Source of the DNA: Sphingobacterium sp. CZ-2
GTDB lineage: Bacteria > Bacteroidota > Bacteroidia > Sphingobacteriales > Sphingobacteriaceae
DNA: 64,000 bases
Assembly: GCF_004526235.1 (NCBI RefSeq)
Contig: NZ_CP038159.1
Coordinates: forward strand, 310,001-374,000
Direction of reading: 5' to 3'
Every line of letters starts with the position of its first letter. The first letter of the stretch is position 1. The notes under the pieces were generated by a model. It was not told the DNA's origin, did not search any database, and saw only the letters and a program-made list of their open reading frames with translations. The position numbers were made by a program, and so were the translations under genes. Of this stretch, positions 16,913 through 24,508 are shown one piece after another.

Positions 16913-17767
16913 CTACTTCTTCTGCGCAGCTTGCAAAGCTTGCGTATTCAACTTAATATACTCCGAGTTCTTATCTCTTTTCGCCATTTCCAAACCTTCC
17001 TGTGCAGCTTTAACCGCTCCAGCTTTATCACCAGCTTTCGCAAGAATCAACGATTTCCAATACTTAATATGAGGAGCTTTGGTATTCCCTTTATCCGCTT
17101 CTACCATCCATTCCGCAGCTTTCTTCACATCCACATTATGCGTAAAATAGTACTGCGCAGCTTGGAAATAAGGTTTCTTTTCGCCTTTCATCGCCGAATC
17201 AATGCTCGCTAAGATCTCCGCTTTCTGATCAACCTCAATCAAGAACGAAACCTTAGTATTTTCCCATGCCAATGAAGTTTTCATGTGCTGATCATTCACA
17301 TCATCAAAACTAATCGTAAAGGACTCTACCTTATCTTTTAATTTGATAGGTTTTACTTTCACACGTAACACATCATCTGCCTTATCATAGGTATAAGCGC
17401 CCCATTGTTTGGCATTGCTGTTAAAGATAATGGTCCATTCTTTTTCCGTAGGGATAGTGAACATGGCATAGGTTCCTGCAGTTAAGGTCTGGCCTTCAAT
17501 CTTCACTTCATCCTGAAAGGTAATATTGGTGGCATTGTTTGCTCCAGTACGCCAAATCTGATTATAAGGCACTAGATCACCAAATACTTTCCGGCCTTTG
17601 ATATTAGGTCTTTGGTAGATGATACTTACCTGGCTAATTCCAAGATCCTGGATAATAAATTGCGTGCTACTTGCTGGAGGGAGTTTTATCTGTGCATCAG
17701 CATGTTGAGCATTGAATAATAGACCCGTTGCAAGCAATAGGGCGAATGCTAATTTTTTCATAATCAT
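16913..17767 (-). CDS. DUF2911 domain protein, periplasmic
   Basis: A 284-residue exported protein. The signal peptide ends ADA about residue 26. The DUF2911 domain starts at SSTQFIIQDLGISQVSIIYQRPNIKGR and carries the conserved VPYNQIWRTGANNAT. The C-terminal 90 residues look helical and TPR-like (AAQYYFTHNVDVKKAAEWMVEA). DUF2911 is common in Bacteroidota and has no established function. The second codon pair allows ATG 17761 as an alternative start. It is downstream of the MFS gene on the same strand, but a terminator hairpin separates them. Confidence 0.85.
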   Translation of the reverse strand: MIMKKLAFALLLATGLLFNAQHADAQIKLPPASSTQFIIQDLGISQVSIIYQRPNIKGRKVFGDLVPYNQIWRTGANNATNITFQDEVKIEGQTLTAGTYAMFTIPTEKEWTIIFNSNAKQWGAYTYDKADDVLRVKVKPIKLKDKVESFTISFDDVNDQHMKTSLAWENTKVSFLIEVDQKAEILASIDSAMKGEKKPYFQAAQYYFTHNVDVKKAAEWMVEADKGNTKAPHIKYWKSLILAKAGDKAGAVKAAQEGLEMAKRDKNSEYIKLNTQALQAAQKK

Positions 17768-17802
17768 AAATGTTCTATTCTTCGAAGATACTAATACCTA
17801 AT

Positions 17803-17839
17803 AAAAAAACAAACGGAGATAGGTTAATATCTCCGTTTG
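17803..17839 (-). terminator. Terminator after the MFS transporter gene
   Basis: A 12-bp stem CAAACGGAGATA (17810-17821) pairs with TATCTCCGTTTG (17828-17839). On the minus strand it is followed by TTTTTTTAT. It ends the transporter transcript before the DUF2911 gene. Confidence 0.85.
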
Positions 17840-17895
17840 CTTTATGTCATTTTAATTAATAATAATGCTCGATTAATATAATTTCTCGATTAATA

Positions 17896-19161
17896 TTAGT
17901 GCTTACGAACTTTGTGTCCAGCAATGGCATAGTATAAAATAAACAGGTAACAAGGCAATGCGATCCAATACGCTTGGTGCGAATTGGTGAAATGTGCCAA
18001 TTGTCCGTAAAGTAATGGGATTACCGCTCCACCGGCGATACCCATAACCAAGATGCCGGAAGCGGCACTTGTAAATTTACCCACACCTTTCAACGCCAAT
18101 GGCCAAATTGCCGGCCATACCAAGGAGTTGGCCAAACCTAATAAAGCAACCAAAGTAAGGGATACAATACCGTCAGTCATGACGATACCTACCGTAAGGA
18201 TAATACCCAATATCGCACAAAGCTTTAATGCAGTCTCTTGAGAAAGATATTTAGGAATGGCTACAATACCGATCAAATAACCAACCACCATCGCACCCAT
18301 GGTAAACGAGGTGAAGAATTTTGCGGTATCCAATGGAATACCCAAATAGGTTCCGTAGGCAATAATGGTATCACCAGCCAATACTTCCACGCCTACGTAA
18401 GCGAACAAAGCGATAAATCCTAACAATACGTGTGGGAAATCGAAGATACTCTGTTTTCCTTCGGTAATGTTATGATGAGCAGCATCTTCCTCCTCATCAC
18501 CCGCTACTTCCGGTAAATTTGCTCTGGAAATCCAGAATGCCAATACCAAAAGAACAACAACGATACCGATATACGGGTTAACCACTTGTAGGGCGATTTT
18601 GTCCAAAGCTGCAGCCGATTCTTCAGGGCTCATGTTCGCTAAGGAATTTTTAACCTTATCGGCCTCGCTCAAGTTTAGGAATAAACCTAAAATGATTGGA
18701 GCTAATGCGCCTGCAAATTTATTACAGATACCCATGATACTGATACGGCGCGCCGCAGTTTCCACAGGACCAATAATGGTAATATAAGGATTGGAGGCTG
18801 TCTGAAGGATAGCAAGACCACCACCCATGATGAATAATCCGGTTAAAAATAACAGATAGGTACGGGAATATGCTGCTGGAATGAATAATAAAGCACCCAC
18901 AGCCATAATTCCTAATGAAATAGCCATACCATTCTTAAATCCGAATTTGTTCAGTACCCAAGTAGAAACTGGAGCCATGACCAAATAAGCGATATAAAAA
19001 GCGAAGGTTACAAAGTAAGATTGAACTTCGGTAAGCTCACAGGCGATCCTTAAGTAGGGTATTAATAAGGAGTTTAGCCAGGTGGCAAATCCGAAAATAA
19101 AGAACAAGGAACCGATGATGATCATGGGTCCAAGGGTAGATTGATTTTGTTGGTTACTCAT
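17896..19161 (-). CDS. Sugar:H+ symporter, MFS glucose/galactose (FucP/GluP) family
   Basis: A 421-residue permease with about 12 membrane helices. It shows family marks FFIFGFATWLNSLLIPYLR in helix 1, GGGLAILQTASNPYITIIGP in helix 4 and ANSLVWPAIWPLALKGVGKF in the second half, which are typical of FucP/GluP-type sugar permeases of Bacteroidota. The central loop is acidic (VAGDEEEDAAHH). It likely imports a hexose with protons. There is no adjacent sugar kinase or regulator, so the sugar cannot be named. It is a single gene with a strong terminator downstream. Confidence 0.9.
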   Translation of the reverse strand: MSNQQNQSTLGPMIIIGSLFFIFGFATWLNSLLIPYLRIACELTEVQSYFVTFAFYIAYLVMAPVSTWVLNKFGFKNGMAISLGIMAVGALLFIPAAYSRTYLLFLTGLFIMGGGLAILQTASNPYITIIGPVETAARRISIMGICNKFAGALAPIILGLFLNLSEADKVKNSLANMSPEESAAALDKIALQVVNPYIGIVVVLLVLAFWISRANLPEVAGDEEEDAAHHNITEGKQSIFDFPHVLLGFIALFAYVGVEVLAGDTIIAYGTYLGIPLDTAKFFTSFTMGAMVVGYLIGIVAIPKYLSQETALKLCAILGIILTVGIVMTDGIVSLTLVALLGLANSLVWPAIWPLALKGVGKFTSAASGILVMGIAGGAVIPLLYGQLAHFTNSHQAYWIALPCYLFILYYAIAGHKVRKH

Positions 19162-19270
19162 AAATTCGATTTATGGATTTAATAATTTTAGCTAACCACA
19201 AGGCTAATAAAATAAATTGGAAAAATAAAATGAAATTTAATAAGCAAACGATTGCGTTCTGATAAAATAT

Positions 19271-19300
19271 GAAGAGACATCGAATGGGCGATGTCTCTTC
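19271..19300 (-). terminator. Hairpin terminator after the kinase-DinB-thioesterase operon
   Basis: A perfect 12-bp stem GAAGAGACATCG (19271-19282) pairs with CGATGTCTCTTC (19289-19300). On the minus strand only ATATTTTATC follows, so it is a weak or factor-assisted terminator, located between the thioesterase and MFS genes. Confidence 0.65.
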
Positions 19301-19371
19301 AAAACCTAAACCGTATCATAAAACCAAAATGGTATTATTATCGGATGAACAAACAGACTGGCGGTTTGTTT

Positions 19372-19800
19372 TTAGATCGAAGGTTTTTTTATGACCGCAA
19401 TGGTAAGCCTGGAAATGCATACCAATGCACCTCTTTCATTGTTGATTTTGATGTCCCACACATGGGTTGTTTTGCCGATATGCAATGGTTTGCAGATGGC
19501 TGTGACTTTACCTTTGGTCACTGGTCGGATGTGGTTGGCATTAATCTCCAAACCTACACCGGCATACACATTGGCATCAACGACCATATTGGAAGCAATG
19601 CTGCCTACCGATTCTGCCAGTACACAGGATGCTCCACCATGCAATAGGCCGTAAGGTTGTTTTACTTTTTCGTTGACCGGCATCTCGGCGATGATTTCAT
19701 CATCGGAAATGGAGGTTGCCTTAATGTCCAAGAAGCCTGTCATGTTGATGGCGAACAGTTCATTCACCTCTTCCAAGCTGTATTCCCTATGCCAAATCAT
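19372..19800 (-). CDS. Hotdog-fold acyl-CoA thioesterase (PaaI/MenI-like)
   Basis: A 142-residue single hotdog domain that hydrolyses an acyl- or aroyl-CoA. The family motif is GLLHGGASCVLAESVGS, with His54-Gly-Gly and the catalytic Glu63. The strand ending NANHIRPVTKGKVTA is typical of the 1,4-dihydroxy-2-naphthoyl-CoA thioesterase (MenI)/YbgC-PaaI group. A role in menaquinone synthesis is possible but no men gene is nearby. Its start overlaps the end of the DinB gene by 14 nt, so the two are translationally coupled. Confidence 0.88.
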   Translation of the reverse strand: MIWHREYSLEEVNELFAINMTGFLDIKATSISDDEIIAEMPVNEKVKQPYGLLHGGASCVLAESVGSIASNMVVDANVYAGVGLEINANHIRPVTKGKVTAICKPLHIGKTTHVWDIKINNERGALVCISRLTIAVIKKPSI

Positions 19801-20323
19801 TGTTGATGTTCTGATCTTTAAGATAACGTGATTTTAAGATTAACACGTGGTGGTTCAAGTGGCCGGCGATAATGTACAGAAATGCGCGTACAGAAATCAA
19901 TCGGTCTGAAGCCATCCCTTTTCTTGCCAATTCCGTTTCATCAAAGGAATTGAAAAGGTAGAGGTTTGCTTTGCGGAGGTGATAGAATTCCTGCGCAAGA
20001 TCTTCCATTTTTCGTTCGTTATGGCGACCATTGGCAACAAACTCGTCCTGTTCAAAAGAAGCTAATGCGGTCATGTCATTCCGGCCAAACCTTAATGCAC
20101 GATAGGTCATGATGCGTTCGGCATCGATGATGTGGTTCAATACTTCTTTGATGGACCATTTGTCTTCCGCATATTTATAGCTGCCCAGATCCTCGGGGAT
20201 ACTGGCTATAAATTCGGGAAAGGTGGTCAGTTGGTCGTTCAGATCATCATATACATCGCCTGTAACAGTTTCGATATAATCGTTGAAGATCGCTGGATAC
20301 TCATCAGATTTGAGTGGGCTCAT
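19787..20323 (-). CDS. DinB-family metalloenzyme
   Basis: A 178-residue four-helix protein of the DinB_2 group. The three metal-binding His can be placed: His64 in EVLNHIIDAER, and His155 and His159 in AGHLNHHVLILK. Related proteins include bacillithiol and mycothiol transferases and many of unknown activity; DinB here does not mean DNA polymerase IV. It overlaps the histidine kinase gene by 20 nt and the thioesterase gene by 14 nt, so all three form one tight operon. The function remains unassigned. Confidence 0.85.
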   Translation of the reverse strand: MSPLKSDEYPAIFNDYIETVTGDVYDDLNDQLTTFPEFIASIPEDLGSYKYAEDKWSIKEVLNHIIDAERIMTYRALRFGRNDMTALASFEQDEFVANGRHNERKMEDLAQEFYHLRKANLYLFNSFDETELARKGMASDRLISVRAFLYIIAGHLNHHVLILKSRYLKDQNINNDLA

Positions 20324-21524
20324 ATCGTAGATTGCTTTTTAATACTATTCTAAAAGTGGTCCCTTTTCCTATTTCGGAGTCCTTCACAAAGATCTGACCT
20401 CGGTGGTAATACACCATCCGTTTCGTTAGACTTAAGCCCAAACCCCAACCGCGCTGCCTTGTGGTGAATCCAGGTAGGAAAATGGTTTCCCAGTTAGAGC
20501 GGGGAATGCCTTTCCCCGTATCGCTAATGTCTATAAAAATTTCCTCTTTTGCAATGTTTTCAGAAATGTTAACAGTAATCTTGCCCTCACCTTCGATGGC
20601 ATTTACTGCATTTTTAAGTAGATTTTCAATGATCCAATCGAATACCTGCACATTGAGCTTGGCCTCCACATGTTGGTCCCCCGTGAGCTCAAAAGTTATC
20701 CTTTTACTGCTGCGGATCTTAAAGTAATTGACGTAATCTTCCACAATTCCATAAACCACATGGTTGGAAAGGGAAGGCGTAGAGCCTATTTTTGAAAATC
20801 GATCCGCCACGATCTCTAGCCGTTGCACATCCCGTTCCATTTCATTCAATAGCGTGTCGTCCTTCGGCTCATAGGTGACCCGAGCTAACTCGAGCCATCC
20901 CATCAGGGAAGAAATGGGGGTTCCCAATTGATGGGCCGCCTCCTTGGCCATTCCCACCCAGACCAAATTCTGTTCGGAATCTCTGATGGAATTGAATACG
21001 GTATAGGCTATGGCTAAAAAGAAAGCAATTAACGATAACTGGATATAAGGGAATATGCGGAGTTGTTTTAAGGCTTTGGAATCATGGTAGTAAACGAACC
21101 ATTTTTCGTTCCTATCCAGCGATAGTTCAATGGCTGGATGTGCTTTTTTCATCTGGTTCAGTTGTTTTTCAAAATATACCGGATCATATTCCAAAGTGGA
21201 TGTAGAATCTTCAATGGCCGTTTTGGTACTGTCTAAATCTCGCCAAAGGATAATCTTGTCGTTCTGGTCGGTAATAATGGCGGGCAAACTCAAACTGTCC
21301 CGAACTGCAAAGATGAAACTGATGAATTCATCATCCACATCGGGCATACTGACCACACTTTTGGTACTCATTGCCCAAACCTGCGCTTTGGTACGTTCGG
21401 ATAGGGACAAATTCTTGACCAAATAATTACTGTACAGCAAGGAAGCTGCAGCGATCAATGCTGCAAAAATAAACAGCAAAAATTTCCACTGTTGTTTATT
21501 GTAACGATAAGGATGTTGCTTCAT
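20304..21524 (-). CDS. Membrane sensor histidine kinase, orphan
   Basis: A 406-residue kinase. A helix at 15-35 and one at 160-180 flank a periplasmic sensor of about 120 residues. The HisKA box is KEAAHQLGTPISSL with phospho-acceptor His198. The HATPase domain has WIIENLLKNAVNAIEG (N box), DTGKGIPRS (G1) and GWGLGLSLTKRM (G2). No response regulator is adjacent, so the partner is elsewhere. HQLGTP instead of HELRTP is a variant common in Bacteroidota. It is the first gene of the overlapping kinase-DinB-thioesterase operon, divergent from gltX. Confidence 0.93.
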   Translation of the reverse strand: MKQHPYRYNKQQWKFLLFIFAALIAAASLLYSNYLVKNLSLSERTKAQVWAMSTKSVVSMPDVDDEFISFIFAVRDSLSLPAIITDQNDKIILWRDLDSTKTAIEDSTSTLEYDPVYFEKQLNQMKKAHPAIELSLDRNEKWFVYYHDSKALKQLRIFPYIQLSLIAFFLAIAYTVFNSIRDSEQNLVWVGMAKEAAHQLGTPISSLMGWLELARVTYEPKDDTLLNEMERDVQRLEIVADRFSKIGSTPSLSNHVVYGIVEDYVNYFKIRSSKRITFELTGDQHVEAKLNVQVFDWIIENLLKNAVNAIEGEGKITVNISENIAKEEIFIDISDTGKGIPRSNWETIFLPGFTTRQRGWGLGLSLTKRMVYYHRGQIFVKDSEIGKGTTFRIVLKSNLRYEPTQI

Positions 21525-21589
21525 AGCCTAAAAAGTGATTCCAAAATAATCATTTTCCAATAGCTTCGAGAAAGAAATTTAGAAATGCT

Positions 21590-21597
21590 TAATTTTG
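21590..21597 (+). promoter_or_regulatory. -7 box of gltX, placed for a leaderless mRNA
   Basis: TAATTTTG fits TAnnTTTG and ends five bases before ATG 21603. Transcription should start at or next to the start codon. The box lies downstream of the earlier in-frame ATG at 21585, which argues against that start. Confidence 0.55.
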
Positions 21598-21602
21598 CGG
21601 TT

Positions 21603-23123
21603 ATGAGTTCACAAAAACAAGTAAGGGTGCGTTTTGCCCCAAGCCCAACAGGCGGATTACATTTAGGTGGTGTGCGCACTGCCTTGTTCAACTATTTATT
21701 TGCTAAGCATCATGGTGGAGAATTTATCCTTAGGATAGAGGATACCGATCAGACCCGTTTTGTTCCAGGTGCAGAGGAATATATTATGGAATGTTTGGCT
21801 TGGTGTGGATTGAATCCAGATGAAAGCCCCGTTAAGGAAGGGAAATTTGGTCCTTACCGTCAGAGTGAACGAAAGCCTTCTTATCGCCAATATGCAGAGC
21901 AATTGGTGGCAGCAGGTAAAGCATACTATGCTTTTGATACGCCAGAGGAGTTGGATCAGCAACGTCAATTGCAACCTAATTTCCGCTATTCGCACGAGAA
22001 CAGGTTGGATTTGAGGAATTCCCTTAGTCTTTCTGATGAGGAAACGGCGAAGTTGTTGGCTGAAGGTGCTCCACATACCATCCGCATCAAAATGCCGGAA
22101 GATGAGCATGTATCTTTCGAGGATATGATCCGCGGGCGTGTAACTTTTGAGACCAAATTGGTGGATGATAAAGTATTGTTGAAAGCGGATGGCATGCCGA
22201 CCTATCATTTGGCCGTCGTTGTTGATGACCATGCCATGGAAATATCCCATGTTTTCCGGGGTGAAGAATGGTTGCCTTCAGCACCTGTACATATTTTGCT
22301 TTGGGAATACCTAGGTTGGAAGGATGAGATGCCTGAATGGGCGCATTTACCATTAATCCTGAAACCAGATGGTAATGGTAAATTGAGTAAACGTGATGGT
22401 GATCGATTGGGATTCCCGGTTTATGCCATGAATTGGACAGATCCAAAAACTGGGGATCTAACTGTTGGATTCCGTGAGCGTGGGTTCCTTCCTGAAGCAT
22501 TTGTGAACATGTTGGCTTTATTGGGATGGAACGATGGGACGGATCAGGAATTGTTCCACATGGAGGAATTGATTGAGAAATTCAGTGTGGATCGTATCAG
22601 TAAGGCTGGTGCCAAATTTGATTTTGAAAAGGCTAAATGGTACAACCAGGAGTGGATCAAACAGACTTCAAATGCCGATTTATTGCCTCAGGTAAATGCT
22701 GTTCTTAAGGAGCATGGGGTGGAAGCGGATGAGAATTTTACAAATAGTATTCTTGATTTGGTAAAAGAAAGGTTAATTTACATCGAAGATTTCTGGGAAC
22801 AGGCTTCCTTCTTTTACCTAAAACCTGCCCAATACGATGTTGATGCAGTAAAACCGAAATGGAATGCAGATAAAACTGCTTTCTTCCAAGATGTGGCGAA
22901 GACTTTTGCTGAACAGGATACTTGGACCGCTGAGGCCTTGGAACCTTTGTTCAAAGATAAGATAGCCGCATCGGGAATGAAGATGGGCGAATTGATGATG
23001 CCATTTCGGATTATGTTGGTAGGAGGGAAATTTGGTCCTGATGTTTTCAAGATCACCGAACTATTGGGTAAAGAAGCGGTTTTGGATAGGATCCAAGCAG
23101 CTTTGCCTCAATTTGAAGGATAA
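21603..23123 (+). CDS. gltX: Glutamyl-tRNA synthetase
   Basis: A 506-residue class I synthetase charging tRNA-Glu (and possibly tRNA-Gln where a GatCAB route exists). It begins QVRVRFAPSPTGGLHLGGVRTALFNYLFA, in which HLGG is the HIGH signature. The second signature is KLSKRDGD for KMSKS, and the anticodon-binding helical domain follows. Length matches the family. I chose ATG 21603 because a -7 promoter box sits five bases before it. It is a single gene; the next gene starts 24 nt downstream and may be co-transcribed. Confidence 0.95.
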   Translation: MSSQKQVRVRFAPSPTGGLHLGGVRTALFNYLFAKHHGGEFILRIEDTDQTRFVPGAEEYIMECLAWCGLNPDESPVKEGKFGPYRQSERKPSYRQYAEQLVAAGKAYYAFDTPEELDQQRQLQPNFRYSHENRLDLRNSLSLSDEETAKLLAEGAPHTIRIKMPEDEHVSFEDMIRGRVTFETKLVDDKVLLKADGMPTYHLAVVVDDHAMEISHVFRGEEWLPSAPVHILLWEYLGWKDEMPEWAHLPLILKPDGNGKLSKRDGDRLGFPVYAMNWTDPKTGDLTVGFRERGFLPEAFVNMLALLGWNDGTDQELFHMEELIEKFSVDRISKAGAKFDFEKAKWYNQEWIKQTSNADLLPQVNAVLKEHGVEADENFTNSILDLVKERLIYIEDFWEQASFFYLKPAQYDVDAVKPKWNADKTAFFQDVAKTFAEQDTWTAEALEPLFKDKIAASGMKMGELMMPFRIMLVGGKFGPDVFKITELLGKEAVLDRIQAALPQFEG

Positions 23124-23147
23124 ATCCGAATCAAAATAAACTTATAT

Positions 23148-24032
23148 ATGAAAACTTTTAAACAACTCCTTTGGAGCTGTGTAGCTGCTACTGCTCTTTT
23201 TATTTCAGCTTGTGCTACATCGGGAAATGTAGTTCAAAATGGGAATAAGGCCAATTATCCGGAAGAAAAGTTGGGTTGGCATTTGGGCTCGCAAGCTTAT
23301 ACTTTTCGTTTATTTACGTTTGAAGAGGCGTTGAATAAGATTGATAGCGCAGGATTGCGTTATGTGGAAGCTTTTCCTGGACAGAAAATCGGCGCTGGGA
23401 GTACGGAGGCAATGACTTATGAGCTTTCCCAGGAGGGAAGAGCTTTGGTGAAGAAATTGTTGAAGGATAAAGGGATTACTGTGTGGGCTTACGGAGTTGT
23501 GGGTGCTAAAGATGAGGCAGAATGGGAGAAGGTTTTCCAGTTTGCAAAAGATTTAGGGATAAAAGTGATCAATAGTGAGCCTGGGGAAAAGCAATTGGAT
23601 TTTCTTTCCAAGCTTTGTGATAAGTATGATATTAAGCTGGCGATCCATAACCACCCGGAACCTTCGCATTATTGGAATCCGGATGTTATTCTGAAAGCTA
23701 TTGAGGGTAAGAGTGCAAAAATTGGTGCAGCTGCAGATGTGGGGCATTGGATGCGGTCGGGTTTGGATCCGATAGCGACTTTGAAGAAGTTGGAAGGCAA
23801 GATTTTTCATCTGCATTTTAAGGATTTGAATGAGTTTGGGAGTAAGAAGGCACATGATGTGCACTGGGGAACGGGTAAGCTGGGTATGGAGGCTGTCCAA
23901 GCTGAATTGAAGAGACAGGGTTTTAAAGGGATGATTTCTGCGGAGTATGAGTATAACTGGAAAAACAATATGAATGATGTGAAGGTGAGCGCGGAGAATT
24001 TCAGGAAAGCTGTAGGGTTATTGAGGAGATAG
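23148..24032 (+). CDS. Sugar phosphate isomerase/epimerase-like TIM-barrel lipoprotein
   Basis: A 294-residue lipoprotein (lipobox FISAC, Cys22) with one xylose-isomerase-like TIM barrel (AP_endonuc_2 fold). Conserved metal and active-site regions are visible as YVEAFPGQ, INSEPGE, AIHNHPEP, AADVGHWMRSG, FHLHFKD and SAEYEYNW. Exported members of this family often act with DUF1080 proteins and 3-keto-sugar enzymes in the periplasm; the DUF1080 lipoprotein at 4.8 kb is the only such partner here. The reaction is not known. A long composite repeat follows its stop codon. Confidence 0.85.
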   Translation: MKTFKQLLWSCVAATALFISACATSGNVVQNGNKANYPEEKLGWHLGSQAYTFRLFTFEEALNKIDSAGLRYVEAFPGQKIGAGSTEAMTYELSQEGRALVKKLLKDKGITVWAYGVVGAKDEAEWEKVFQFAKDLGIKVINSEPGEKQLDFLSKLCDKYDIKLAIHNHPEPSHYWNPDVILKAIEGKSAKIGAAADVGHWMRSGLDPIATLKKLEGKIFHLHFKDLNEFGSKKAHDVHWGTGKLGMEAVQAELKRQGFKGMISAEYEYNWKNNMNDVKVSAENFRKAVGLLRR

Positions 24033-24081
24033 GTTTTTTTGGTAGCCTTTTGTCATTGGGATTATGCGTCCTTGCGGTTTT

Positions 24082-24385
24082 GCGTCATTGCGAGGAGGTA
24101 CATTCTACGTCATTGCGAGGAGGTACGACGAAGCAATCTTTCGATTGTTGTCGTGATTCCGTTGAATTGTCATTCTGATTCCGTTGAATTGTCACGCTGA
24201 TTCCGTGGGATTGTCATTCTGATTGCCTTTTAATTGTCACGCTGATGATCGTTGAATTGTCATCCTGAGCATCGTCGAAGGATCTGTACGCTTGGAATTA
24301 TTCGAACAGATGCTTCGACTGCGCTCAGCATGACATATTATTTCCGATATGAGTATAAAGATTGCTTCGTTCCTCGCAATGACGG
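24082..24385. repeat. Nested composite repeat, copy 5, the longest in the window
   Basis: The module A left arm occurs twice (24083 and 24108), followed by a 22-23-bp tandem array, both arms of module B (about 24258-24335) and the module A right arm (to 24384). It occupies most of the 476-nt gap 24033-24508; the remainder (24386-24508) contains decayed fragments (GTAATGACGGCACTGGG, TGCAATGACGACCC) and no gene. Confidence 0.88.
24155..24266. repeat. 22-23-bp tandem array inside composite repeat copy 5
   Basis: Five units begin at 24155, 24177, 24199, 24221 and 24244 and follow the pattern GATTCCGTTGAATTGTCAYN plus CT. The last one runs into the module B left arm (TTGTCATCCTGAGC), so the array looks like an expansion of that arm's outer end. 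Confidence 0.85.
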
Positions 24386-24508
24386 TACTGGGTAATGACG
24401 GCACTGGGCTTAGATGGCGCGGTGCAAAACAGCCTCGGATGACGACCCTGTGCAATACAGCGTCAGATGCCTTCGCGGTGCAATGACGACCCTGCCCACT
24501 TCCCCAAC

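Noticed and set aside
24155..24266. Possible CRISPR-like array
   Set aside because: Units are directly adjacent with no unique spacers, and no cas genes are present. They are arm-end expansions of the dispersed repeat.
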